DNA of 64,000 nucleotides from contig BCIA01000001.1 of the NCBI GenBank assembly GCA_001599815.1, positions 1,492,934 through 1,556,933 of the forward strand. The letters run 5' to 3'. Source of the DNA: Furcasterigmium furcatum. Its lineage: Eukaryota; Ascomycota; Sordariomycetes; Glomerellales; Plectosphaerellaceae. Shown piece by piece: positions 9,947 through 21,056 of the stretch. The notes under the pieces were generated by a model. It did no database searches. It was given only the letters and a program-made list of their open reading frames with translations, and was not told where the DNA came from. A program made the position numbers and the translations under genes. Every line of letters starts with the position of its first letter. The stretch's first letter is position 1.

Positions 9947-12194
9947 ATGGACAAATCCAAGAACAAGCACTGGGTGAGTCAATGCGTGCTTCTGCTTCTG
10001 CTTCTTCATCGCCAGTTCTCGATTCTCGGCGCCGCGCGGCTGGCCCAGACGAGGCCACCAGCAGAGAGAATCTTCATGCCCCTCCCCTCCCCCTCTTCCC
10101 CCTCTCCGAGGCTGCTCCCCTCACCGCATCGTCCCTACCTTAGCCCCGTTCTTCCCCTCAACGCCAGTGCGACGGGGCATGCAGGGTCCTCAGTCGCGAC
10201 CCGGAGAGCATCGTCGACAGCCGGTCGCACGAGCTGTTCGTCTTGCCCAGCCAAACCAGCCGCACCACAGCCTCCTTTTTTTCATTCTTTTTTTTTTTTT
10301 TTTGTTCTGTTCTATTTTCTGCCATCTCATATCGCGGCCCAGTCCGCCGGGATACTCCCTCTTCCCCATTGACAGCTGTCTCTTGCGCCGCAATCTCTTC
10401 CATCTCATTTGTCGGGCGCAAGTCCCCCGAAAAGGGCCAAGCTTTCCGTGCCTGGCCTGTCCCTGACAGGTTCCCCAACTGCGCCGGAGCCAAGACCCCT
10501 GTCACCCCATGTCCGTCCCTCGGTCTGCTTCGCTGGGCTTGCTGGGGTCGGTGACGTCGAAGCCGCGCTTGCGTCACTCGCACCACAACGCAACCCACCA
10601 GCCGCAGCAATGACCGCATCCAGTCCTTCAGTGCCCAGCTGGCTGCTTCGTATCAGCGTACGGACCCTGATAACGCCTCGAGATTTGCGCCTACAAGGTT
10701 TGGCCGACGTAAATCTGGGTCCATACTTATCTCGCAAACCCCCCGTTACTACTTCGACGCGCAAGCTCCCGTTGATTTACGCCCATCCCGAGCACTTTAT
10801 TTAGCATCGCCTCCCCGACACCTCCGGGCCTCCCGCGAGCACTCACACACATACATCTTTCTACATACAGATCTATTAACAATAGTCTCAACTTTCAGGC
10901 GCAGCAGTACCTGCTCGACCCCCTCACCGCCCCCGAACCACACCAGACAGACGGCCCGGGAACCTCGTTCATCAACCCCGACCCTCTTCTACGAACATTC
11001 TCCGCCAGACGCAGGACCGGAAAGGAGCCTGCCATTGATACCACTAAGAGGCAGACACCCCTTCCCACACCTCCCGCATCTGCGAGCCCCAACCGCTCGA
11101 ACTTCCACCCCTCCAACCCGTACTCGCCAACTCATCGGTACTCCTCGCTCTCACCCACCAGCGAGGACGGAAAGCCCATCTCNCCCCCGCCTGCTCGGAA
11201 TCCTTTCATCCGCCGCAGCTCCGGCTCGCCTCCGTCTGCCTCTATCTCTCGGAGCACCAGCACACGTCAGCGACCCACTTACCAGAACGACGCCGGTCAG
11301 CCCGACTACCGTTCACACCACCGGACCTTCAGCGCCAACACGCCGGCCGATCAAGCGCCTAACCAGACTCACGGGCTTCGCCGCAACCGCTCAATCAACC
11401 AGCGTTATCCAGGCGACATGTCTCACAGGCCGCTCGATACGCTCGCTCGTGAGCATCGCGTCGCTGACCGTGCACCTCACATGCGGTCTCGCCGCCATGC
11501 CCCGAACACGGATGTCATTGACAAGCTTGACACCATCGGCGGTACCTACCACCACGATGGCCCTTATGAGGCCACTCTGGCGTCGCGCAACAGCAACAAG
11601 AAGTACTCGCCCTTGGACGCCGTCCACGACTCCAACATGGAGGCCATTAGAGCTACTCCTCGTGAGTACATCCAGGACTCCTTGGACAAGCATGTCCCGC
11701 TGCAGGGCACCTCGGTCATCCCTCCCGGCCAAAGAGACTTGAGCGGCAAGGTCATGAACTATGAGGAAGGCGCCGATCTCAACCGGGAACCTGATGCCAA
11801 GGGCGGCGCCTACAAGCGCTGGGATGGCATCAACTACCACCCTGACGATCTCAAGGGGAAGGGCGAGCCCTCGTACACGTACGAGAAGGACCGCAAGGAA
11901 AAGAAGCGCCTGCAGCGAGGGGGCGCTGGCCCTGCCGAGTACGAGATGCAGTCCGGCGTGAACCCGGGTGTGGACGTCAAGAACGTCCGGCCCATGGTAC
12001 GTCAGCGCAGCATGAGCAACGCCGCCGATGGCAGGTACGCCGCTTCATCATCTCTCAGCCCACCGGTCCAGGAGGGCTTCACCAACAGCACCGACGTTCG
12101 TCGAAGCAACACCACTGGCAAGCGACTCAGCGACGGCCTCAAGCGCCGCTTTGGCAGCTTGCGACGCCGCAAAGATGTCGGCACCACTGCCTAA
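9947..12194 (+). CDS. PAL1: Pal1-family cell morphology protein
   Basis: Membrane/cortex-associated protein of the Pal1 family, linked in yeasts to cell polarity, cell-wall integrity and early endocytic sites. Exons are 9947-9973 (nine codons, MDKSKNKHW) and 10899-12194, giving 440 residues. The join reads KHW-AQQYLLDPLTAPEP, which resembles how filamentous Pal1 proteins begin and justifies the tiny first exon. The conserved domain runs from about DVIDKLDTIGGTYHHDGPYE through NKKYSPLDAVHDSN, TPREYIQDSLDKHVPL and GAYKRWDGINYHPDD. The N-terminal third is Ser/Pro-rich and disordered, and the C-terminus is basic. The 925-base intron is far longer than any other in the window. The ambiguous base at 11183 is the third position of a TCN serine codon and does not alter the protein. 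Confidence 0.9.
9974..10898 (+). other. Unusually long first intron of PAL1
   Basis: GTGAGT donor directly after the ninth codon, with the acceptor CAACTTTCAG ending at 10898. The intron contains T-runs (8 Ts at 10275-10282 and 16 Ts at 10288-10303) and no convincing coding exon. Its length suggests regulatory content such as an internal promoter or a long leader, but nothing specific is visible. Confidence 0.7.
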
Positions 12195-12568
12195 CCGCGG
12201 ATTACGATGAACCTTTTGGGTCCGAAGACGAAGACATGTATAGATGAGCCGACAAGTAGCGGCAGCCCGGTTTTTTTGCCACGCCTTGTTTTGGGAGTCA
12301 TGGAGTTTAGGACACGCTCTACTTTCAGTAACGATGATGTCAGCGCAGCGTCGGTGCGCCTTCTTGGCGATTGGGACGTGGAGGGAAACCGACGTCACGA
12401 TATAGACAGGGTATGGCACTACCTATGCGATGCGGTCCTCATAGTTGCTCCTACAATGATGCTGTATAATACAAAAGTGTGAGCTTGAAGCTATCCGGTT
12501 GAGACCCGTGACCCTGTTTGACTAGCGACATGCCCTTGTTTTCCATCTCCGAAAAGTTGATCCACCGG
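12195..12568. other. Convergent 3' region of PAL1 and CFT1
   Basis: 374 bases between two stop codons on opposite strands. I see nothing beyond the likely 3' ends of both transcripts. Confidence 0.5.
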
Positions 12569-15500
12569 CTAGAAGTAAGTCATCGAGCCCCATCCGAGGA
12601 CGCCTTCCAGCTCGGCCCTCGCGTCGAGCGGCGTGGGATACCCCCCCTTCCCTGCGGCCTCGCCCCTCTGGCGGGCCGCGAGCTCGTTCCACCGAGCGAG
12701 CAGGGTGCCGTCGACGACCGTCCTGCCCGCGCTGACATCGACAGCGGGCGAGCGGGCGGCGTTGTCCTGCGGGGGGAGGCGGTGGCCCTTGGGGTTCATG
12801 CCAGCCGCGTGTGGGAGGGCGGCTGCCAGGGAGGTAGCGAGGGACGTGAGGCGACGGTAGGCGTGGTCCGAGACTGGTGTCAGGACTGAGAGGGAGCCGG
12901 TGGGGGAGGAGAGGAGGAGGATCTGGGTCGTTGACGAGAGGGAGGAGGGGAGGTTGAGGGTCTGGGTTGCCGGGTTGGGGGCGAGGGAGAAAGAGGCCCG
13001 GCAGAGGAGCTGGTGGCCTTGGAGGGAGCGGGGGTCTGGGTGAAGGTCAGTTTGCGTTCACATGTGGTAGACGGGGAGGGTGACTTACGCTCCGGGTCGA
13101 ACTGGAGGATGTGCATGACGCCGTCTTCGTCGCTGACGACGAAGCTGAGTTCCTTGTCGTTGGCGAGGAAGTCGGCCGTGAGACAGCGCAGGTTGGTGTT
13201 GCTCTTGCCGAAGAGGGTCATGCGGTACGGCTCCTCGGAGTAGCCGACGAACCAGAGGCCCATGAGGGCGTCGGCCATGAGGCAGTATCCGGTGCCGCGG
13301 ACCTCGTGGACGGCCGTGACGTAGGTGCTCATGTCCATGAACGCGACGGGGAGCAGGGTGCCGTCCTCCTTGAGGCCGCGGACCATGCACTTCTGGCCCT
13401 GGGCGACGAGCATGAGACCCTGCGAGCCGACTTCCGAGAGGGCCGTGACGGCGCCGCGGGGGATCTCCTCCTTGGCGATGAGCTTCAGCTTGCGGTCCGT
13501 CTCTGGACGGCCGGGCTGCGGGATGACGGTGACGACATCGAAGACGAGCAGGCGGCCGCGGCAGGGGAGGTCCTCGCCACGGAGGATGCCGGTGCCGACG
13601 GTGATGAGCATGCGGCGCTCCTTGGTCTCCTCGGACACCTCGAGATGGAGGGTCTTCATGCTCATGACGACCTCGGAGGGCTCCAGCTCGTGGGAGTCGA
13701 TGACGGTCCAGGTCAGCGGGGACACGAGCTTGACGGACCCCTGCTCGCCGTTGGGCAACATGGGGGCATTTTCCTTGGCCCATTCCTTGTGGTAGTCGTC
13801 GTCCTTGGGGAGCTCGAAGGGCTCGAGGCGGCTGCAGCCGACGGCGTAGGCTTCCATGGTCGGGTGGTAAGCGACATGGTCGATGGCGGTGTTCAAGGGG
13901 ATCTTGCGGATGGAGACGCCATGCTCCGCGATGTTGGTGTGAGGCGGGAACTGGGTGACGCGCGCACAGCCGGCCGAGTCGGCGTAGATGAAGCCGTGTT
14001 CGCAGCCTTCAGTGTGGAAGGCGCTGAGGCCGCGGACGCCGAGGCCTTGCAGGCCGATAACCTTGGGCGCGCTCTTGGCCGACTTGATGATAAAGGAAGG
14101 GGAGCCGCCAGGGAGGAAGACCGTGCTGTAGCCGCTGATGTTCTTGCAGGCGCGCAGCGGGAGGAAGCGAGGTTGTTGCTCGGCCTCGTCATCGGCGACC
14201 TCCTCGGGATTCTTGGCCATGTGTGGGTTTGTCACTTTCTGGAAGAATAGGAGCTTTCCGAGGTCTGCATCTTGCTCTTCCTCCTTTGGCGACGCGCGGA
14301 ACGGTCTGTATATAGTAATGTCATCGTTGGAATGGCGGAGCTGATGGAATTAGGATACAGTTACAAGATGCAAGGAGCGTGTGTACAACTCACAATGAGA
14401 TGCGCCGAGGACGAGACAGCGTCGCCCAGGTCCGCAACAAGGAGCTCCGTGATAGTTTCCTGGCTGGTGCCTCTTCTGACGGAGTAGTCTGCAGAGAGCA
14501 GCGGTGGGATATACGGAAGGCCTGCTGCGACATATAGGGGTTTGGAGAGGTCCGGAAGACCGTATATCTGCAGCTGTTAGCGTGGTGCATCTTGGTACTG
14601 GGGTAGGATGCTTTCTAACATAGAGTGATCCTGTTGCACTGAGCAAGAACATGAAATCTTTCCCAGCGTCCGGGTTCTTGTTGTCTGTCTGGGCTAGTGC
14701 AAACAACCCCTGAGTGTCTGTGTAGAGGCACCCAGACAGCCACTTGGTCGATGTCAGGGTCTCATCGTCCTTGGGAACCTCTTCAATCTCGTTATTCTTG
14801 TCGATGGAAGCCAGGAGGATGCTCGAGTCCTCGCGAATCAGCAACAGATACGGGTCAGCAATGCTGGCACTGATGACTCGGGGCTCGGCGCCGGTTTCTT
14901 CATCGAGCATGGGGAGGATCTGGCTGAGGCCGAGATCTTGAGAAGAATGTTAGCAAACGGTGTTTTGCGGAAGCCGCGCCACGCTACGTAAAGAATCTTA
15001 CCTCCGTCATAACACCTCACTTCGGACTTGAGGACCTGGATGATCCTCATGCCGTTCCCCATTGTGCCCGCCTCGATTGTCAGACCGGCCGCCGGGTCGA
15101 ATTCGGTCCCTGAGAGGGCTTCAAAGCCGGCGCCCGTCAGCGCATAGACATCGGATGTCTCGTATCCGTCAAGGTCCACTTTCGATACTATCATGTACCT
15201 GTCGTGCTGGGCCGAAGGATCGTACTCGGTGCCGACTGCCAGGCTGGCAACCGCCTTATCTCCTTGCAAAGACTTGGGCATCGGCTTTTGTACGGATGTT
15301 GTCCAGAACCCTCTGGCTTCGGGGAAATCAAACTTGCCAACCACCTTAGGCTGGATATTTTGGTTGATCAGGGCCAGAGATCCGGCGTTTTCCCGCCCGA
15401 CGGCGCAGGTCAACTGGAGGTCTGCGACAACGCCTTCCGAACTCTTGGCCTCCTCGGGCTCGAAGCTCGCCTTTCCTGCACACATGTCCATGATGGGCGC

Positions 15501-17084
15501 CAGACTCAAAAGCGAGTCGTGAACGCGGAACACTGCCTCACTGCCTTTGCCCACGGCGGCAGAGCTCTGGGTCTGTGGTGATGTGGTTCCCTCGCCATAG
15601 ATATCGTCGTCGTCATCTTCCATGTCTTCGTCATCCAGGTCGTAGTCGAGGGTATCATCCATCAGCCGCGCCTTCTTTTTCCCGGCCTGGGCCTGTTTCC
15701 GTGTCCATCCGACCACCGTCGAGTCGCTGCCGATGCTTCCCACGAAAATCGAGTTCTTCCCGATCTTGGTCATGCAGGAAGCTCTCCAGTTCAGAATATT
15801 GCCACCGTTCTCGGGAGCCACCATCTTGACGCTCACTCCCGACACCGTTCGCCCATCAATCTTGAAGCTGATGACGCCGAGCCGCCCGTCCATCAGCACG
15901 AGGAGCAGCTCGCCCGTCTCTGCCGACATGACCTCTACATTGCAGTGTTCCAGCCGCAACCCAAGGCTTGACTGGTCCGCCAAGGGGAATCGCGTTGTTT
16001 CTTTTGTGTAGGGGTTGACTCCAACGCCGTTGGTCTTGCCGGACTGGTCGACATGGATGAGCTCGTTCTCGCCCACGAGCAGCGCACCCCCGACTGGGTT
16101 CGGAAGCGCGACAATCTTGAAGATGTCCTGAGGCAGCCCGGAGACTGAGAGGATGGCCGTGGACGCCCGCTGCTGCAAGTCTACCGTAAAGACCTTGTAG
16201 GTGAAGTGGTCGTCGAGGGCTTTCTGATGGGAGCGGCGCCTGGTGGATGAGACGATACCGAAGGTGGGCTCTCGGTACTCATGCAGAAAGGTGAAGTGCA
16301 CAGGGTGCAACAGATCGTTATCAAGCTGGGGGAGGGGCAGGACGAAGGACGAATTGTATGGTACTGGTGCTAAGCTGCTAGTTCCATTGGCGGCTGAGGG
16401 AGCGATCTGCTCCTTGACGGGCCGCGGGCCGTCCATTTCTTCATCCCAATCATCCATATCGATGTCCTCGTCTGTTTGTCGGAAGGGCAGAAAAGCGACG
16501 TAGCGGAGGCCGAACTTGAGGGCGGCGCATCGAGATTGAGGATCGGCGGCGAGCTGGCTCTCGTGGTGGCGGAGGGGTCCGCTGAAGGGCGCACCCTGGT
16601 ACTCATCTTTCTCGTAGTAATGGATCGAGATGTCCTCGACACCGTTTCTTTCGGGGTCCCACTGGATCAGACTCAGACGGGCGACCCGGCTGTGTATCAG
16701 GAGAGCTTCTCCGCCAGACCTCGAGTCGGGGATCTTGATGCGCGCGAGACCTCGAATTTCGCCATTGATCGGGTATTCCGCCACAAGAACAAGCTTGGTG
16801 CTTGTTGTGCGGTCGGCGCGCAGCAGCATGCCGTCTCCGCCGAGAAAGGAAGACTCCAGCCCATCGTCGTCGTTCAACCGGCGGTCGTAGTTCTCCGTGG
16901 GCTTGGTGGACTGCTTTGCCTGGGCCTGGGAGGGGTCCAATTCGGTAGATATGACCTTGGTCGCAAATATCTGAAGCAGCGATCCCTTTGCAACAACCAG
17001 GTTGTTGCTGGAGGCCGAGGTGAACGGCAGCGACACGGAATAAGTCACTGCCGTTGGTGGGATGAGCTCGGTGTAGCACTGCAT
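12569..17084 (-). CDS. CFT1: Cleavage and polyadenylation factor subunit Cft1 (CPSF160/Yhh1)
   Basis: Large scaffold of the cleavage and polyadenylation complex, which cuts pre-mRNA and adds poly(A) tails in the nucleus. Exons on the minus strand are 17084-15002, 14936-14620, 14567-14394, 14340-13089 and 13035-12569, giving 1430 residues. All four introns are GT-AG and in phase. The start MQCYTELIPPTAVTYS and the following NNLVVAKGSLLQIF are diagnostic of fungal Cft1. The beta-propeller part of the MMS1-N type fills exon 1, which includes an acidic loop near 15600-15650. The C-terminal CPSF-A domain runs from about 13800 to the end (for example GRLLVFDVVTVIPQPGRP and YVTAVHEVRGTGYCLMADALMGL) and ends LEGVLGWGSMTYF. 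Length matches the family. The gene shares a 571-base divergent promoter with the LMBD1 gene. Confidence 0.95.
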
Positions 17085-17655
17085 TGTGGTGGGCGCAGTC
17101 TACGGATCAGAGGTCCGCCTGTGGCTCTCGGTCATCGTTTCTTGGACGGTTCGAAAGCGCGGTGCCGGCTCGGAGCCGAGGTTTGCGAGGGAGTAGGTCG
17201 TGGTGGTTGTCGCGCGTCAAAGAAATGTCCCAAGCCGAGCTTCAGATTGAATCTCGAAGCAAAGCAAGAGCTCCAGGACTTCTTATCGCTGATTGGCAGG
17301 TGGGCACCGGGACATATCGGAACGGAACATAATTGTCCCGATAATGCGAATTGCCAGCTGCACGCTAACCTGATGCACGGACCATTTCCCGCTGCATTCC
17401 ACGCTTAGCTGTGTTTATTGCGTCACAATTGCGGGAGCTCCCAGCTCTCGGAGCTTCTGCCCCTGCACAACTTCAGCAGGTTCACAAGACCTCGCCCCCG
17501 GCACTTGTACAAGAGGTAACCCAGTCCACTCCCGGAAGTACCAATTCCTCTCCTTATCCCGCTGGCCCTTGTCCATACATCAGAATCCAGACGTACAAGC
17601 ATACAATACCAACCTCAAGACTGAGGATCGCCCCCAGTCCAGCACATCCATCACC
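17085..17655. promoter_or_regulatory. Divergent promoter of CFT1 and the LMBD1-type gene
   Basis: 571 bases between divergent starts. No coding region is supported; the open frame continues upstream of 17656 but has no ATG there. No binding motif was assigned. Confidence 0.5.
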
Positions 17656-19461
17656 ATGACCGACGTCGACACGGACATCGACATCATGGCCAACGCCGGC
17701 CTCATACAGGCGAGCCTCATCTGGGTGGCCTACGCCGTAGCCGTCGCCCTCTGCCTCGTGGCAGCCGTCATCACCACCTTCACCTGGCAAGCACCCCGCG
17801 AACGGTCCGCCATGGTCAGCGTCGTCGCCATCGTCAGCTTGACGGCTCTCCTCGCTACCGTCCTCCTTCTCCCCGTCGACATCGCCCTCGTCTCCTCTAC
17901 TACGTCATCCACGCTAGGCGTCAGGAAGGACTGGGCAACCGACAAGCGCGTCCACGGCATCCTCCTCACCCTCCGAATCGTCTACTATTCGCTGTACAGC
18001 TTCGACGCGCTGCTGTGCCTCTTGATAATTCCCTTCTCCTACTTCTGGTTCGAGGAATACGATGAGATCGAGGTCGAGGAGGGTCGCTCGTTTGGCAGCC
18101 GCCTCTTCAGCGCTCTCAAGTATACGGCCGTGTTTGTTATTCTGGTCTTGATCCTGTTCTTGGTTGGGTTCTTCGTGCCGGCTGCCGGGAACGATTCGAG
18201 ATCACACTGGGACCTCGACTACTTCAAGTCCATCCTGGCGGCCAACAACGGGCAAAAGGCCCTGGCTTTCGCTCTGGGTCTGCTGGTTACCCTTGGAACG
18301 TTCCTCTACATCCTCTACACGGCCGCCGGCCTGGCTTTACTGCCCATCTCGTTCATCAAGTCGGCGCCGTCCATCTCTGCTCCTCAGCTCAGCGAGAACA
18401 CCGCCACGGCCCTCGAGCAGAACCAGGAGCGCCAGCGCCAGCTGGAGATGCGCAACGCCGGCCGCCCCGACGGCATGTCTTCCAAGGATAGGCGAGAGCT
18501 TGAGGCCCTGATGCGCGAGGAGCGCACCCTTCGCCGTCGCGAGCGTATCGCCGCAGAAGCATCCGGCGAGGGCCACAGCAAGGTGTACCAGGCCTGGCTC
18601 AAGGTCTGCGCCGTCTTCCGCCCCCTCAAGCTCATCGGCGGCATCCTGCTCCTTTTCCTGTCCATCATCGTTTGGATCTCCATCCTCATCACAGGCATTG
18701 ACAAGGCCGAGAACTCGATTTGCAAGGCAAAGTGCGGCTACATTCTGAGCCACATCAAGATCTTCCAACCTATCAACTGGGTATTCCTCCAGTCCGCGCG
18801 CGCCTTCCCCATCGACTACATCCTCATGGCGCTACTCGTCCTCTTCTTCTTCGCCAGCTCCATCACCGGCCTCGCCTCGATCGGCATCCGCTTCCTCTGG
18901 GTCCGCATCTTCCAAATCCGCAGGGGCCGCACGGCACCGCAGGCCCTGCTCATCGCGACGGTGATGCTGGCCCTCATCATTTTCGCCATCAACTACTCTC
19001 TCGTTGCCATGGTGGCGCCTCAGTACGCAACCTACGGCACGCAGACCTGGTGCTCGGCGCCCCATGCGGAAGGCGAGACTCCCGACTGCCGCCACAGGAC
19101 CGAGTACATCCTGCCCTGCTCCGAGGCGCTCGACAAGGAGGCCTTCACCGTGTGCACCCCCTCCATCATGTCCGAGTTCCTCAACCGCGTGAGCATCACG
19201 TGGCCGTTCTTCGGCGTCGTCGACTTTTGGGCGCAGTTTGCGTTCCTGGGCGTCTTCCTCATCGTCTTCATCACAGGGCTGTTCCGCACGCCCAAGCTCA
19301 ACATGGCCGAGTTCGACGAGGACGCCGAGGAGGACGAGGAGGAGGGCCTGCTCGCGAGCACCGGCCGGCGTTTCGGCGCGACGTGGCAGGACATCACCGG
19401 CCGCACGAGGCGGGGGAACTACGGCACGGCGGGCAACGGATCCGGCGGTGGCGACGAATGA
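17656..19461 (+). CDS. LMBD1-type lysosomal/vacuolar membrane protein (probable lysosomal cobalamin transporter family)
   Basis: Polytopic LMBR1-family membrane protein of 601 residues, intronless. Fungal members are annotated as probable lysosomal cobalamin transporters, but fungal cobalamin use is doubtful, so the true role may be vacuolar trafficking. About nine hydrophobic segments are visible. The first begins GLIQASLIWVAYAVAVAL, the second pair includes SLTALLATVLLLPVDIALV, and the last precedes FRTPKLNMAEFDED. A long charged cytosolic loop (about residues 255-310) holds EQNQERQRQLEMRNAGR. The conserved Cys-rich lumenal loop lies near QTWCSAPHAEGETPDCRHR. The tail is acidic, then basic and glycine-rich. 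The first ATG is at 17656; the ATG at 17686 gives the N-terminus more typical of the family and may be the real start. Confidence 0.88.
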   Translation: MTDVDTDIDIMANAGLIQASLIWVAYAVAVALCLVAAVITTFTWQAPRERSAMVSVVAIVSLTALLATVLLLPVDIALVSSTTSSTLGVRKDWATDKRVHGILLTLRIVYYSLYSFDALLCLLIIPFSYFWFEEYDEIEVEEGRSFGSRLFSALKYTAVFVILVLILFLVGFFVPAAGNDSRSHWDLDYFKSILAANNGQKALAFALGLLVTLGTFLYILYTAAGLALLPISFIKSAPSISAPQLSENTATALEQNQERQRQLEMRNAGRPDGMSSKDRRELEALMREERTLRRRERIAAEASGEGHSKVYQAWLKVCAVFRPLKLIGGILLLFLSIIVWISILITGIDKAENSICKAKCGYILSHIKIFQPINWVFLQSARAFPIDYILMALLVLFFFASSITGLASIGIRFLWVRIFQIRRGRTAPQALLIATVMLALIIFAINYSLVAMVAPQYATYGTQTWCSAPHAEGETPDCRHRTEYILPCSEALDKEAFTVCTPSIMSEFLNRVSITWPFFGVVDFWAQFAFLGVFLIVFITGLFRTPKLNMAEFDEDAEEDEEEGLLASTGRRFGATWQDITGRTRRGNYGTAGNGSGGGDE

Positions 19462-19809
19462 GCGGCGAACATGACGTCTGTGGGATATGTGTGTGTGCTT
19501 TTTCTGCTTGGTTTTTGGTCCCGGGGCACACGGCGTCGTTTTGCACACGTAGAGACATCACGGCGTGCGGGTTCTGGGGGGTTCGGCTCGGGTATGGAGG
19601 GAGATTGCAACGGCCTGGCAAGGCATATATCAGCGGACCGGCAGGAGTCACGGGCTTCATTTTGGAATTGCAGCAGTAAAAAGTGCTGGTCATGAATTCA
19701 TCTCGTCATTATGATATCTGTGCCGTGCTTGCTCGTATCACATCCCTCTCTGTTCACATGGTCACCTGCAAGGGGTCCACACCTACCAGAATCCCGTAGA
19801 GAAGTCATA
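19462..19809. other. Convergent 3' region
   Basis: 348 bases between the stop codons of the LMBD1-type gene and the ANCHR-like gene. Nothing recognisable beyond probable transcript ends. Confidence 0.5.
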
Positions 19810-21056
19810 TCAAGCCCCCAGCATCACCCGCTTCTCCGGTTTCTTGGGATCCCGCCCGAAGAGGACGGCCTTGTGCGTGCGGTCGTCGAAGGCCGCGACG
19901 GGGCCGACGTGCATCTCGCGCCAGCAGCGCGTGCAATAGACGTCGTCGTCGCAGCCGAGGCAGCGGAGGGTCGCGTCCTCGAGGCAGACGGTGCACCACT
20001 TCTCCTCGTCGGCATCGGTGTAGCCGGTCCGCGTACGCAGGCGGTTGGCGGGCTGGTCTGTCGGGACGGAGGGGAGGCCGATGTCTGAGTCCTGGCCCCC
20101 CTCTGTGCCTTTGGACGGCGCGCTGAGGGCGGCCATGCGGGCGGCGAGGTCGTTCTCGATGTCTTCCGGGGTACGGCCGACTGTCGACGGGACCGAGGGT
20201 AGAGAGAGGCCTGCGGTGTCGGAGGAGCCGAGGGCGGAAGGGACGGAGGGGAGGGAGAGGCCGGCTTCGTCGAGAGCGGTGAGGCCCTTGCCTGCTATGG
20301 GGGAGGTGGATTCCGCCTGGGGATGTGGAGGCTGGTTTTTGGATTCGGTGTCAGGGGGAGTGGGATCAGGGGCTGGGTTGAGGCGGGCCTCGAGTTCCGC
20401 CTCGTCCAGAGCGCGGGAGAGGAGCGTGTGGACATCGCGGGTCATCTCTTCTCCGTCCGAGTCTTCGTCGGGGTTGGGCTGGCTTTCTTCTTCTCCTGCG
20501 TCCCGGGATTTTGGGTTCTTGTCTTTGGGGTCTGAGGGGGGAGAAGAGGGCGTTATGCCTCGGGAGAGCTCTTCCAAGAGCGCCGCAGCGCGGCCGGGTT
20601 CAACCTTGGGTGCGTACGCCCACTCTGGAGGGCCCTGGGAGTCATCCTCGGATCTGAGGAGCTCCTCAAGAGTCTGGTCATCTGTGTCGAGAGGGGGTTG
20701 GGTGCTGTCTGGCTTTTCCCATGCGGTGCCTGACCGGGGAGCTGGTGCTTGTGAGATGGAAGATGAGGGCTTCTCCTGAGATGGGGCACCCGGGGGAGGG
20801 GTGTCACGTTCCGGGGTATTCCTCAGAGAACGCAACCTTGCAGCCAAGGCATCCTCTTTGGAAGGCGGCTTTGCGCGCTCTATGGTGATGGAGGCGTTGA
20901 GGGCACTTTGATATGGTCAGCACTCGTGGTGATAGGGATGATGAGGTGATGTGCTGATTACTTTGAAGAGCGGTCCAGAGATATTCCGGCATCGTTGTTT
21001 CCCTTGAGGGCGTTCAGACGGTCGAGAAGACTCTGGTCACTCTTGTCGGCGCTCAT
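19810..21056 (-). CDS. ANCHR/ZFYVE19-like zinc-finger protein
   Basis: Exons on the minus strand are 21056-20962 and 20905-19810, giving 396 residues; the intron is 56 bases. The C-terminal treble-clef/B-box-like zinc module reads WCTVCLEDATLRCLGCDDD then VYCTRCWREMH, the arrangement found at the end of the metazoan abscission (NoCut) checkpoint regulator ANCHR/ZFYVE19. A short amphipathic DIENDLAARMAAL helix before it resembles an MIT-interacting motif, which would let it bind Vps4/ESCRT-III partners; that is inference. The start MSADKSDQSLLDRLNALKG is also helical, and DRLNALKG is typical of the family. The middle is Pro/Ser/Glu-rich and disordered. It carries the nonapeptide GLSLPSVPS twice and a related IGLPSVPT once. 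Cell-division role in fungi is unproven. Confidence 0.78.

Noticed and set aside
17569..17655. N-terminal extension of the LMBD1-type protein
   Set aside because: The frame is open upstream but begins with TTG; the first ATG is at 17656. The same reasoning moved the starts of NRS/ER (TTG at 40033), the ankyrin gene (GTG at 47964), the ABM gene and the M20 gene.
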